Source: Diphasiastrum complanatum (Eukaryota > Streptophyta > Lycopodiopsida > Lycopodiales > Lycopodiaceae). Taken from it: 64,000 nucleotides of DNA. Below the pieces are notes generated by a model, which saw only the letters and a list, made by a program, of their open reading frames with translations, was not told the DNA's origin and ran no database searches. The stretch covers positions 40,066,820 through 40,130,819 of the forward strand of contig CM055097.1 of assembly GCA_029204225.1 (NCBI GenBank), written 5' to 3'. How positions within the stretch are numbered: position 1 is the first letter of the stretch; each line of letters begins with the position of its first letter. The position numbers were made by a program, and so were the translations under genes. This document shows positions 35,497 to 48,400 of the stretch, piece after piece.

Positions 35497-38400
35497 GTGT
35501 TAGGTACAATTTTTTTTTTGTGCTCAGTTGTCAAGATTTTAAACTTTGGTGTTGGGTATTATTTTTCAGATGGGGGGATTACTTTTGTGACAAAACTGAG
35601 GCCGAAGGTTTTAAACCTCAGAGCCGTTTTGTCTGCCAGCGATCTAAGTTGGTTTCTTATAGGAAAGAAATTTTTTCTAAACCAACAGTTGAGAATGAAA
35701 TTCTCCAGACTTGGACCGGCAAAAATTGATCGAATCAATATTTTTCATTAATTGAAAATTATCAGTTTTCGAAAAAAATTTCTCAGGCATGTACCCAATA
35801 AGGGGATTCCATTCCTTGGTATTATGCTATTTAACCATTTAACTTTGGAGTATCAATACTCCCAGTAAATTGAGTTCAATGGTGTTTATGGTTCTCCTTC
35901 TCGACTTCGGTGTTGCATCAATAAGTTTATCCTAAAAGATTTTGATCTTTAGGATTGAGAAAAAGATACTTGTTAAAGTGAATAAATGGAATAAGGTCGT
36001 AATATTTGTGAAGTAATTCTATATTCGATTAAAAAACAGGTGTATCGAATATTGTAAAGTACTCGGATCCAAAAGTTATTGATTTTCCATTGATTCAGGC
36101 AACTTTAACAAAGTAATGAAAAAAAACTGTATGGTCAAAAATTGAAGTAGCCTAGCATTTACTTGTGTCAATGGAATTTTTGGGGACCTTCGCGAAAAAA
36201 TTTTTTGGGTGACCAAAAAATCTAAGGGAGGAAGAAAATGAGACACCTGAGTAGGTAAATGTGATAGTGTTGTGTAATTTGGATTGATTAATAATCCCTG
36301 TATAGAAATTGCATAGCACTGGTTTCTTGAATTCATTAAGTTGAATTTATTTTGAATATCTATAGGACCATAAGTTGACCCTATTTGAAAATTGTGACAT
36401 GGAGCGAGAATAGACACTAGATTCACATTTGTATTGTAAAGAACCTTATTTCTAAGAGTTGTAACTCTCAGATGCTAAGAATTCGGGAAGATAGTACCAA
36501 CCAAAGGGGTTGTTTTATGTGACAGAAATACCATGTGCAAATTCTTGTAAAATCATAATTTTGTTAATGGATTATTGTGGTCCATTTGGAACAAATTTGG
36601 GGGTACTCCAATACTTGGTGGAATAGATATGTGCATATCTAGTATTGGAAATCCAGATGAGGTTTGAGATCTCTGGATTATCAAATAATGCATTTAAAAA
36701 TCTTTTTGAAGGAATTGAATTCCTTGTACCATTTCGGATATAGATATTGGATATCTATTGGTATACTTCAGCTATTTTGAATTTTTCCTTTTGATTTTTG
36801 TTGAATACACTTCCAACTGTATATGAACGAGGTTTCTCATCCATACTGGGGTCAATGCGTAGTGGTATTCTTAGATGATATTGTTGTCTACTGTGAAAAC
36901 TTAAGGAAATGGGAATTCAATAGTTGGAGGTATCTTTTTGAAAAATGGTTGAAGATTGGACCCTATATTGGATATAGGATGGTCATATAGTCTTTTTGGT
37001 TTTCTGATGATCGGATCTAAAAGCAAAGGACTTTCTTGGAGAGAAAACTGGTGGTATGGGACATCAGTGATTTCAAAAAGAGAATTTTTGAGAATGATCT
37101 GTAAACCAGTGGTTAGTATTTACATTATTGGTAATGCTAACAGTGGAAACCATTGGTTAAACTTGTTTAGGGTATTTGGAGAGGTTATGGGATATAGATC
37201 CGGATCCCTCAATGGTATCTCATAAATTTCAAATCGGAAACCCTTAAAAGCTATTTCTCTTTTAATTTAAACCTCTACTTTTTAGAAATTTCTAATACAA
37301 AACAATTGGATTGAGATTCATATAATTTCTTCCAGTGTGGAATCAGATTCTGAAGGACTATTATATGAATTTAAGCTTCCATTTCAGGTTTGTCAATATA
37401 GCTCAGAATCAGTTGATTGAGTGGAATTTTGACTTCCTGAACCCAATTAATTAACTCTATTTGATAGTTGATTATTGAGAGTAATGTTTCTATCACTCGG
37501 GATAAGATATTTTATGATTTTAAGGAAAAAGTCCCATTTGTAATAGTATTGAATACTCATTACTGACTTTTTCAAATCTTTGATATCTTATACGTTGTCT
37601 CCTGGGAACTTTTTGATCGAAGTTATGAAATTTCTTTTAAAAGGAGGAGAAGAAAATGACAGGAATAAGACTTTCATGGGATCAACCAGTGCATAGATTT
37701 CTTTTGTGGAATCCAGTTTGTGTGCAATGGTGGAACTATCCAGTGGAATGGAGAAAATCTCTAGTGATTGTTTTGAATAATCTGGAACTAGAGTAATTTT
37801 GGGGGTTTTGAGCTGTGAGATATTCATGAATGGGAGAATTAATGGTAAAGATTAATTAAGGTTCACTGATTGGCTACCAAGTACCATTTAGTTATGGATT
37901 GGATCAGAGGAATAAAGCTTTAATCTTAATCTTATGTCCAAAGATGTCTGTTTAAGTCAGCCTAATCTTGGTTTGTGCACTAAGATTTGAAGTAGGTTGA
38001 TTGGTTGAAGGAATTTTGTTGAGAAAAGTATGATGGTTGGAAAACTTGAGATGTGGAATTATTCACTTCAGAGACTTCCCAGATATGTTATTTACTCAAG
38101 AGAAATAGAATTTTCTGTAGCTGAGTTACAAGATTCTCAGTGAGATATGTGAGTAACATATGCGGATTTTGTAGGAATCTGCCAGATAGAATATATGTGT
38201 TTATGTACTGGGTCATAATGAGATTATTCTCATATATGCACGATTAATCTTGTTTGAATCTACTATGTATTCATGGTTACTAAGGTTATCTGGTGCACTT
38301 AACCTAGTCGTTGAACAGAGACATATGATTAAGTATTGTGTTTGACAATTACTTGCAAAGTTAACAGATCTGTTTTGATAGATCTATAGGTTAACTTAAA

Positions 38401-38700
38401 AGTGATTTGAATATGGATATAAATGTGGTGTTGTACAGTACAATTAAGATCTGCACTTAGACAGTCATCAACAGGCCTTAACGTGGAATTAAATCTAGGC
38501 GTGACCAATAATCTCGAACACTGGAGGGCCGGTCTACCATATTAGGACTATTCCATGTCCTTAGCTGAATATGGCCATAACATTCTTCCTCTCTTAAATA
38601 GGTTCTGTCCTCAGAACGGGAAAAAGAAAACATGAAACTATTCCTTAAGCTTTCAAATCTTACCAATGAACCATTATTCTTAGTCTAATCTTTTCATGTG
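35497..38700 (+). pseudogene. Decayed Gypsy retrotransposon remnants
   Basis: A short Gypsy RT signature is readable near 36820-36900: MNEVSHPYWGQ, then VVVFLDDIVVYCENL (FLDD catalytic motif). A further about 45-codon frame at 35560-35727 (RWGDYFCDKTEAEGFKPQS) is unrecognised. Around 38500-38620, LTR-like wording (GTTCTGTCCTCAGAACGGG) is present. Everything else is too diverged to read, and no ORF longer than about 90 codons survives. Confidence 0.5.
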
Positions 38701-40055
38701 AATAAGTACTCAGAGATGCAACAATTTTTCAATGGCTTGCCTGTACTCATGCAGCCCCATTTCTAGCATCATATGCAAGAAATCAGCATCTATCCATATC
38801 TTAATAGATTTATCTGTCTCCTACAAAATTGGAGATATAGATTGAACTTTGCACACAAGCACTTATAGACTACATTTTTGTAAGGTAAGCAAATTCCTCA
38901 TAAGTAAAGCAATTACTTAATGAAAATGCCTGTGAGATCCACACAATCTCAATATGTGCTAGAGTAAAGAAATTTAGAGTTCAACCAATAGATCTAAATC
39001 CTTGACTCACCCAATTGGTCAAGAATTACTCATTATCTTAAGAATCCTCAAATTTTCTTATAATCTTCAAATGACCTTTAAGTGTCAATTTATGATTCGT
39101 CAATCATAAACGTTTAGAATCTTATGATTTGTGAATCATAATTCTCAGGATTCTAAAATCATAATCACTGAAAGATATTGGAGTATATGCACACTACATA
39201 CAACTCGGAAAATATAAGAATCATTCTGAAATCTTTTCCTCAAGGAAAATCACGGAATTTCAGAATATTGTTCCAAACCGATTCTTAATCAGATTATGAG
39301 TTTCAAATTCTACAATCAACCAAGTAATTAAAGACCTTTATAACACATTCTTTAACAAGATAAATTTTATACAATTGCCTAGAACAATATCTAGAGATTA
39401 CAAAGTTCTACTGAATTCCAAAATTCAGTGTACCATTCTTGGCATTATAAGGATCCGGTATCCAATTGAGCTGGTAGGGATACTATCACTAATCAATCAA
39501 GTTTATTCCTAAACTGAGAAATACTCATCCAAGAATTCAGTATCCTATGCACACAATTCCCTAATGAATCCAATGACTCATAAATTATGTGTCTTACAAG
39601 CAATACACACAAAACAAACAGTTTTCTGTGAATTTCCTTCACATTGTCCATTTTACCAATTAACTTCACATAGGAGTAAATCAACTACTCAAGTTAATTG
39701 CTCATGATTTAGAAATCTTATGACCTTGAGAGGACCCAGACACTCTAATTGAGACATATGGAGTAGTGCATGTATTTGTGACTGATATAGGCAGGAGGTA
39801 TGCATGTAGAGCTGTAACCTATTTATAGTTGACCTGCATGGGGATTGCATGGACTCATGCACAAGATTCTACTCTCTATATATTGGGGTAGAGATTATCT
39901 CGTTGACGACTTTGGTCTAGGTTACCAGATGAGCTCTTCTCCTCTTGCTTTGGGGGCTAGATCCAGGAGGATTCTCCAGGAGGGATCTAGGTTTGGTTGG
40001 GTGGTTTTGCTCCACTGTCTCTCTTGTGTTTTCCTATCCTCATCTTAGGGTTTTT
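38701..40055. other. Non-coding stretch
   Basis: AT-rich, no recognised gene or element border. Confidence 0.5.
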
Positions 40056-40160
40056 TAAGACATTAGGCTTTAGAAATTAGGCATTAGGATTAGGCTGTAG
40101 ACATTAATCATTAGGGTTAGGCTTTAGGCATTACACATTAGGGTTAGGCTTTAGGCATGT
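40056..40160. repeat. Degenerate telomere-like repeat tract
   Basis: ATTAGGGTTAGGCTTTAGGC units repeat four to five times. They resemble the plant telomere unit TTTAGGG but are interstitial and irregular. Confidence 0.6.
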
Positions 40161-40299
40161 GTTTGTGTGTGTGTGTTAGGCATATATGTGTGGTAAGTGA
40201 TCAGCCGAATGTCTACGGTAAGTGATCAGCGAGATATCTGTGGTAAGTGATCAGCCGAAAATAGAGAGAGTGTGGGGAGAGAAGAGGAAATGTGCCATC

Positions 40300-40482
40300 C
40301 ACTTTGAAGGTGAGATCCCTTGTGGAAGCAGTTTTCAATACTAGCCGTAGGATGAAGCACAATAGATCAAGACCATCGAAGTTGTAATAAATGCAAGTGG
40401 GGTTCTAAAATTTTTCCACCAAAAAAAATCTTAGACAGAAAATATACCATGCCAAGCTTATGATTCCAAGCATAGTAAAATA

Positions 40483-40565
<83 letters not shown>

Positions 40566-40640
40566 TGGATCTTGGAAGGATGATCTTGAAAGGGAGAGGG
40601 GGAGGATCGTGAGAGAGGATGAGTTTGCATGGGGCATGAT
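40300..40640. repeat. Dispersed repeat copy 1 containing a (GA)n core
   Basis: AGCCGTAGGATGA, a pyrimidine-rich centre, CCATGCCAAGC..., the (GA)n run at 40486-40563, then TGGATCTTGGAAGGATGATC and a GGGAGAGGGGGAGGATC purine tail. The same order occurs at 48000-48380. Confidence 0.7.
40486..40563. repeat. (GA)n microsatellite
   Basis: About 38 perfect GA units. Confidence 0.97.
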
Positions 40641-40705
40641 GCATACATCCTCCTCCCCATGCATGCATTTCAATATTTTAGCTAGTTTTTTTTAAAAAGT
40701 ACATG

Positions 40706-40750
40706 GGTAGGAGGATGCACCCATGCACACCATGGGTGCATCCTCCTACC
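40706..40750. repeat. 20-bp perfect hairpin
   Basis: GGTAGGAGGATGCACCCATG and its exact reverse complement are separated by CACAC. It lies directly before a TA microsatellite. Confidence 0.9.
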
Positions 40751-40775
40751 TCATACATAGGCACAAATGTGACAC

Positions 40776-40780
<5 letters not shown>

Positions 40781-40828
<48 letters not shown>
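40781..40828. repeat. (TA)n microsatellite
   Basis: 24 perfect TA units. Confidence 0.97.
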
Positions 40829-40829
<1 letters not shown>

Positions 40830-41055
40830 TAGTAAAGAGTGCCCGTCGTTGACGGTCGTTGACGGGCAATGGAGGCCGATCTTCATAGAAATGCATTGTT
40901 ATTTCAACCTTTCTTGTGGTGTCTGATAATTTAAAAAATCCTTAGAGCACCCTTCAAATTTTTGGTAATGAAAGTCTCATTTGTTTAACACCTTTCACCA
41001 TGAAAGTATGTACATGCACTTCAAAACACTATGTGTGTTGGTAAAGGATATAAAA

Positions 41056-41970
41056 AGTATGTATATGTATATGTCTATGTATGTTTATGTATGTTTGAAT
41101 GTGTGTACGTGTACGTGTATGTATATGTATGTGTATATGTGTATATGTAGTTGTATGTATACGTATGTATGTGTATGTATGTGTACGTGTATGTATGTGT
41201 ATGTATACGTGTGTATATGTGAATGTATATGTATATGTATGTCTATGTGTATGTTTGTGTATCTGTATGTGTATGGTATGTATATGTGTATGTGTACATA
41301 TGTGTAGGTGTATATGTATGTATGTGCATGTACATGTATGTGCATGTGTGTGTATGTGTATTGTATATTTGTGTAGGTGTATGTATGTGTATGTGTATGT
41401 GAATATGTATGTGCATGTGCATGTGCATGTGTATGTGTGTGTATGTGAATGTATGTGTATGTATGTGTGTGTATATGTGAATGTATATGTATGTGTATGT
41501 GTATGTTTGTATATGTGTATATGCATGTGTATGATATGTGTATGTGTAATGTGTATGTGTATGTATGTGTGTGTATGTAAATGTATATGTATGTGTATGT
41601 GTATTCACATGTGTATATATGTGCATGTGTATGTATGTGTATGTGTATGTGCATGTGTATGTATGTGTATGTGTATGTGTATGTGTATGTATATGTATCT
41701 ATATCTGTATGTATGTGTATGTGTGTATATATGTACATGTGTGTATATATGTGTATTTGTATATGTATGTGTACATGTGTGTATGTGTATGTGTATGTGT
41801 AAGTTTATTTGTGTATGTGTATATGTATATCTATACGTATATGTGTATGTGTATGTGTATGTATATGTGAATGTATATGTGTGTATGCATATGTGTGTGT
41901 GTGGTTGTGTATGTTTATGTGTAATCAAAAAATATGCTTGTATGTGCGTGCATATGTATTGTATGTATGA
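41056..41970. repeat. (TATGTG)n-type microsatellite, about 0.9 kb
   Basis: TATGTG, TATG and TGTA units; this is the reverse-complement composition of the 27934-28930 array. All long frames here are repeat translation. Confidence 0.97.
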
Positions 41971-42235
41971 ATAGTCAAAGAGTAGGGTCTAGGTGTGACA
42001 TAAAGAGAGTGTGGGTTAACAACACCCTTACACGCTCTCTCTAAAAGATTTTTATAAGGCCAACTAATACCCATTTTAAAGTTCTTTTGAAAGGAAAAAA
42101 TTTCAAGTCATCATCTAAAAAATAAAAAAACAAAAAATGCATGTCATTAATTTTTAATAATGACGTGACATTTTCCATGAATGTATATTCGGGTCTTTTT
42201 ACGGATGTCACACCACACCATTACACGTCGTCTAA

Positions 42236-42387
42236 GGTCTCTCTCTATCGCGCTAGCTCCCCCTCGCCTCTCTCTCTCTCTCTCTATATCTCTCTCTCTC
42301 GAGCATCTCTCGCTAGCTCGCTCGCTCGCTCGCTCGCTATCTCTCTCTCTCTCTCTTTTGTGCGCTCTCTCACTCTCTCTTTCCCAT

Positions 42388-42424
<37 letters not shown>

Positions 42425-42430
42425 TGCTCT
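42236..42430. repeat. CT-rich low-complexity tract
   Basis: CT runs with interspersed CTCGCT units; it directly adjoins the VSR pseudogene 3' end. Confidence 0.95.
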
Positions 42431-43019
42431 CTCGCACAATCTTCGTTGTATTTCTGCTCTTTCATACGGCACTTGATTTGGAAATCGGTGACATAATCCC
42501 ACCGTTGCGACCTTATAGACACAAAGTTGTATAAGGTTTTCTTTAAGGACAACTTTTCCATCGTAACCTTGTGTGAAGTCTTGCTCAGGATCTGGCGCAC
42601 AATACCGTCCATGGTTGATGCATTCCATGGTTGATGCATTTAGACTGGCATTTAGCTTGTGAACAAAACCACGTAATGTAGTGTGGTGTGAATAAGGTAT
42701 AACCACCTTTTTCCAAAATCTGTGCAGCACCTTTAAATTTTTTCGCAAACTCCATCTGCCTATCACACTTTTGTTCGTCGTACTGTCATTGTTGTTTGTC
42801 CAGAACTCGTATTCAACTCTATCTCCAGAGCTTACAACTTACAACCATTTGAGGGCATCTCCGAATTGCCTGTCAATTAATGCCGATGAAATTGTAGTAT
42901 CCTCCACATAGGACACTGAAGAACTACTGTCTTAAGGAGAGTCCATGGTAATCAAAAGTTCGTTTCGATCATCAGCTACAAGCACAGCCGTTGCACTCGA
43001 TTTTCATGCATTCCACACC
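42431..43019 (-). pseudogene. Vacuolar sorting receptor (VSR/BP-80) pseudogene fragment
   Basis: The minus strand reads, in VSR order: a protease-associated domain piece (VWNA, ATAVLVADDRNE, LLITMDSP, ISSALIDRQFGDAL), [80 protein letters not shown], and YVTDFQIKC..MKEQKYNEDC. VSRs are type I membrane receptors that carry soluble vacuolar proteins from Golgi to prevacuole. Here there are several in-frame stops, a roughly 16-bp tandem duplication around the CINHG codons (about 42605-42640), and a deletion before YVTDFQ. The N-terminus, EGF repeats, TM and tail are missing. No introns interrupt the stretch. It ends in the CT/GA tract. Confidence 0.9.
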
Positions 43020-43029
43020 TGAAGATTTG

Positions 43030-43376
43030 TAGTTTTAACTTTTTCAGGTGACAGTATTTCCTGAGAATGAAAATCTTGACTCAAATCCGACGCTACCTGG
43101 TGCATTACGGTTAAAAATATCTGCGAGCATTATTAAGAGCATGATCAAAGACAGAGCTGAACCGAAGCGAATCAAACCTTTCTCATTATCTATTTCTTTG
43201 CGTACACGCACTCAGAAATTGCTATGATTGCACCAAAATATTGCTATGATTCACCAGAAAAATCATCTCAAATACCATGATATACAAATCCAAATCACGC
43301 TTCACACTTTACATAAACAACTTGCGATGGCAAGGTCAGAGAGGTGCAATAGTAGATCAAGGCAGAGAAGCTCGAG

Positions 43377-43433
<57 letters not shown>

Positions 43434-44600
43434 AGGGTCAAATGACCGCATAATGTGACGCCTGGCCAGGCGAATACGCGGCTATGTGCCCTACAAGAAT
43501 TTGCAAGATATTCATCTGCTTGCCATCGGTCCTGGCCTCCGAGTAACATTTCAAATATGAATAAATAAACGTGCTAATACAACCTACCTCTCGACAAAAA
43601 ATGGGTGCGAGCATTCAAATTTCAGACAAAACATGACCCAGAGGATGCATCCAATACTGTTGTCAAGACTTACGCTTCTATGTCTCCCACAAATACTACT
43701 GTCAACTGCTTTAGCCAGCAAAACACAGAAAGGCTTTGATGCCCACCTGGAATTTTGAATTAAATGAGAGGGATAATCTGTTAGGATCAAACTGGAGCCT
43801 CTACTATCTACCTTTCTATGCATGCAATGACTTACGAAGTTATAACTTGCAAGCAGTGATCAGGTTATAAACCTCAAGGAACCTCCGCATGAGAAACACA
43901 TCTCTAAGTATGTAGCACCAGCCTAAAAGATACTACGAACGACATGCCCATGTTCATTGTTCACGTCGTTGAAATATTGTCGACGCCGATAAAATCTAGG
44001 ATAATGCATAAACTTTCTGTTCACTGAAACAGACAGACTGGAGGTAATGTCAAGCATAAAATTCAGATCCATTGTATATAGATTTCATTTGAGTGAAATG
44101 TCAAGTCTCCTAAATTGTAGAAGTTATCTCCTAGATTGTAGAAATCTAGAAGGTCAACACTAGCCACCAATGATGATGTGGCAAATTAGTGGAATCTTAG
44201 CCAAATTGGATATGGATAAGCACTATGAGCTGTCTCACATGTGCTGGATATGGCTTAGAGAGGGATTATGAAGATTTTGTATATCATCCATTTGGAGGCT
44301 AATGATGAGAAACATTGATTTGGGAGCAATCTTGGTGTTTTCACTCTCTTAAGCTAAATCTTTGTGGATGAATGCTTTGTATTTCCTTAGTAAACGTATT
44401 TGATGTTATTAGGCCATACACCTACTGTACATCACACGTGTGAAGCCTTTGGATCATTATATTTGATTGTTCTTGCTTGGATTTATAAAAATTGTCAAGT
44501 AGAAGCTAGAATTGGATGCTAGTCTTGATATAGATCAATATCCCAAGCTACCAATCACTCTTATTGATCATTTGTAGATCAAACTGAGTCCATTACTCTG
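43030..44600. other. Non-coding stretch with one (GA)n tract
   Basis: Apart from the (GA)n run at 43380-43429 no gene or element is recognised. A minus-strand frame near 43584-43823 (79 codons) has no identifiable family. Confidence 0.5.
43380..43429. repeat. (GA)n microsatellite
   Basis: About 24 GA units. Confidence 0.97.
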
Positions 44601-44706
44601 AAATTTCACAGGGCTTGGGGTCTGGAGTTGGTTTAACTGGAGGAAAGGTGGGAAGTAGGGGGGTTAGGTGTGAAAGAAGAGAGGTAGAGAGAGGGGTTGA
44701 TGGAAG

Positions 44707-44708
<2 letters not shown>

Positions 44709-44791
<83 letters not shown>
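44709..44791. repeat. (GA)n microsatellite left of TRIM
   Basis: About 41 GA units ending three bases before the TRIM. Confidence 0.97.
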
Positions 44792-44793
<2 letters not shown>

Positions 44794-44796
<3 letters not shown>

Positions 44797-44941
44797 TAGA
44801 AAGTGTCAAGGCTATAGCCCTTGCACAACACTCTTGGAACACAAATGCGTGAGTAGCTCAATGGTAGAGCACCCCACCAGAATGGGGGAGGTCCTAGGTC
44901 CCTAGCCCGACCACACACACCAAGTGTAAAATCTTTTCACA
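44794..44941 (+). repeat. 5' LTR of TRIM
   Basis: 148 bp, TG..CA. It lacks about six bases in the B-box-like region compared with the 3' LTR. Confidence 0.9.
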
Positions 44942-44954
44942 TGGTATCAGAGCC
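44942..44954 (+). other. Primer-binding site of TRIM (tRNA-iMet)
   Basis: TGGTATCAGAGCC, an exact match to the standard plant site, directly abutting the LTR. Confidence 0.93.
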
Positions 44955-45006
44955 ATGGTTGTGGGTGTGGTCTAGGCGGGTGGTAGCTCAAAAAGGGATA
45001 TGCCTT

Positions 45007-45015
45007 GAGGGGGAG
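45007..45015 (+). other. Polypurine tract of TRIM
   Basis: GAGGGGGAG immediately before the 3' LTR. Confidence 0.85.
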
Positions 45016-45288
<273 letters not shown>

Positions 45289-45759
45289 ATAGTTATCGAC
45301 GGGTGGCCGATGTTTTATAGATGTATGTGGCTTGGAAAGTATGGAATCTCTGGAAGTCCGAGAAGTTCCATAGATGTGCTCGGCTTGGGAATCATGGAAT
45401 CCCCACAAAGGATCTCCCCAAATTGTTGGGAACAATGAGAACTACTAGTTTGCACCCTTCGTATGACAGACTTTCAGTAGCCCTCTTATTAGAGTTTTTG
45501 GAGCTATATAGGGCAGATCTCACAAGTAAAAAACAACTTTGACCCACGTGAATTGAGTATAAACGCTTCTTGCAAATCCATGATGTCTCCGTAAACGTGT
45601 AGGTATGTCTATGATAGGTTCGTACAGTACAACACGTTCGTACAATACCGTACATCATGTTCATACCATACAACGATTTTGTACTGTACAGTAGGTTTGT
45701 ACCTTGTTGTACAAGTCTCAAAACTTATGATACTTATTATATGTTTGTACAATATACTA

Positions 45760-46000
45760 GGTTTGTAACCCCAACCTTAACTCCGTGGCCACAGTATCAT
45801 ATCTCTAAACCCTAAATCCTAGCACTAATTCTAAGCCTCACCCTAACTATAATCCAAATCTTAAACCCTAATCCTACATTCTAAATCCTAATCTTACCAC
45901 TAACCCTAACCCATACTTGATACCCTATTTCATAATTAATATTCTAAACCCTAGTCTTAACCCTAATCCTAAACCTAAATCTACCCCTAATACTAACCTT
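45760..46000. repeat. Degenerate CCCTAA-like tract
   Basis: AACCCTAA, ACCCTAAAT and similar units recur irregularly; interstitial telomere-like or low-complexity sequence. Confidence 0.55.
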
Positions 46001-46086
46001 AAAGTTGTCTCATAGTTGAGCTTTTCAAAGGTATACTAAAGACTAAAGTTGACAAAAGCTTGAAACATGGGTTGGATCTTATGTTC

Positions 46087-47640
46087 TCATAAAATCGGAC
46101 CTGCATGTTTAGACTTCACCACTTCAATATGCTTGTTCCTTGCATGAAAAACATGATTGCTTGCCACAATTTGGACTGAAAGGTTATCACAAAAGATGAC
46201 TGGACACTTTTGAAAATTCATCAAGTTGAAATCTATTACCATCCTCTTGATCCAAAGCATCTCCTTTGTGCCTGAAGTTAGGGCTTTGTACTTGGCCTCA
46301 ATAGATGATAATGAGATTGTTGTTTGTTTCTTCGACATCCATGAGATAGCTTCATCACCTATGAAAATAGCATGTGCATTTATGGATTTCTATCAATTTG
46401 ATCTCCAACAAAGTCTGAATCTCTATTCCCAAGATATAATGCAAAAAACCAAGATCATGCACCTCGAACTCCTTTTCAGTGCAATCTTGATATCATCAAT
46501 ATCTTGCTTGTTGCCTCCACTCTAAATAATATCATCCACATAGATTAGAAGAATAGTAAGATCATTTCCAACAAATTTGAAAAAAGTGAATAATCATACT
46601 CACTCATTATGAAGTTTTGAGAAAGTAGAAAAGTGTTAAGCTTAGCATACCAACTCCTTGGTGTTTGCTTAAGTCTATACAAACTCTTTTGCAGAAAACA
46701 CATATGATTAGGCTTGCCATGTGAAATGTAGCCCTTGGGTTGCTCCATAAACACCTCCTCCTCAAGATCTCCATTCAAGAATGCATTAGTGTTGTCCAAT
46801 TGCCATAGATCCCATCCATAAAGTGTTGCAAGAGAAATAATGGCCCAAATGCTTACCATCTTTGCCACAGGTGCAAAGGTCTCATCATAGTCAATTCCAT
46901 ACTCTTGAGCATATCCTTTTGCCACCAACCTTGATTTGTACTTGTTGATTGATCCATCTTGGTTTATCCAATTGCCCTCTTGTCCTTAGGAGGGTCCACC
47001 TTAGGAGGGTCCACCAATCTTTATGTATTGTTCTTCATAAGAGCTTGATATTCAAGATCCATTGCTTCGATCCACTCCTCTTTTTGTCTTGCTTCATCTA
47101 CATATGTAGGTTCATCAAAAGAGGTTATGAAGGCATAGTTTGTACCACCAACAACTTGCTTACCCTTTTCATCATAAGTGACCCTCAAAGGTTGTTGCCT
47201 TTGTCTTGATGTCCTCCTTGGCTTTTGACTTGAAGAAGGCTCTTTACCATCAACATCCAACTCATCATCAACTTCAAAAATGTTAGATCCAATAACCACA
47301 TCACCACTTGAAGAAACCTTTGGAATATTTCCTTCATAAAAAATGACATCTCTTACAATGATCACTTTCTTAGTTGAAGGAATATAAACTTTGTAAGCTT
47401 TGCTCACCTCCCTATAACCAACAAATATACTTTTCTTTGAAGATGGATCCTCCTTTGTCCTATCATCAAGAGTAATGTTGATATAGCAAATGCATCCAAA
47501 AGTTTTGAAAAACTTGACACTCCTCCTACCAAATAACATCTTAATAGGTGTCTTACCATTCAATACCACAGTAGACCACCTATTGCATAGAAAATTGGCA
47601 CACAACAATGCTTCACACACCCCCCCAAAAAAAAGAAAAA
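46087..47640 (-). pseudogene. Copia retrotransposon, 5'-truncated, degenerate
   Basis: In minus-strand order: the integrase C-terminus and linker (GKTPIKMLFGRRSVKFFKTF, KSIFVGYREVSKAYKVY), the RT start (MVAKGYAQEYGIDYDETFAP, LDNTNAFLNGDLEEEVFM, QPKGYI, SLYRLKQTPRSWYAKLN), a frame change at about 46550 with an IYVDDII motif, then RNase H (SSIEAKYKALTSGTKEMLW, CDNLSVQIVASN, FHARNKHIE). Gag, protease and most of integrase are missing. The right end meets a C7/A-rich junction near 47620-47660. No LTR is recognised. Confidence 0.9.
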
Positions 47641-47659
47641 GAAAAAAAAAGAAAAAAGG

Positions 47660-47999
47660 TTTATCTAAGCAGCGATTGCATACAAAGTAATCTCATGCAA
47701 ACTTTTTGCTAAGTGATATTTATATTGCGATGTTGTAGACAGCCAAGAAGCGCCATTCAAAACTTATGCAATATGTTTTCTATTGAACATTCAGATAGCA
47801 AGAATACGAAAGAGCTGAATATACGTACCGTGTGTACAATATCATTGCCTCCAAACATAGGAGGGAGGGTGCAAAGAGCTCCAAAATTGTCTTGCCAGAG
47901 GAACGGAATGAAGAGGGAGCAGGCAAGCGTGAGAAGAGAAAGTAGGAAGGCTAAAGTGGGGGAGAAGCTGAAGTGCCTCACCACTAATATAGTTGTATC
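47660..47999. other. Non-coding stretch
   Basis: Nothing recognised. Confidence 0.5.

Positions 48000-48400
<401 letters not shown>

Noticed and set aside
40367-40668. Ser-Leu or Arg-Glu repeat proteins at GA tracts (also at 42147-42534, 43228-43549, 44615-44905, 45034-45435, 48137-48566)
   Set aside because: Microsatellite translation only.
41029-41974. Long ORFs (up to 291 codons) in the TATGTG array
   Set aside because: Repeat translation in many overlapping frames of both strands.
44849-44912. Functional tRNA gene
   Set aside because: The D arm is good, but acceptor ends do not pair, the B box is incomplete and the copy is duplicated within LTRs; it is a tRNA-like element part.
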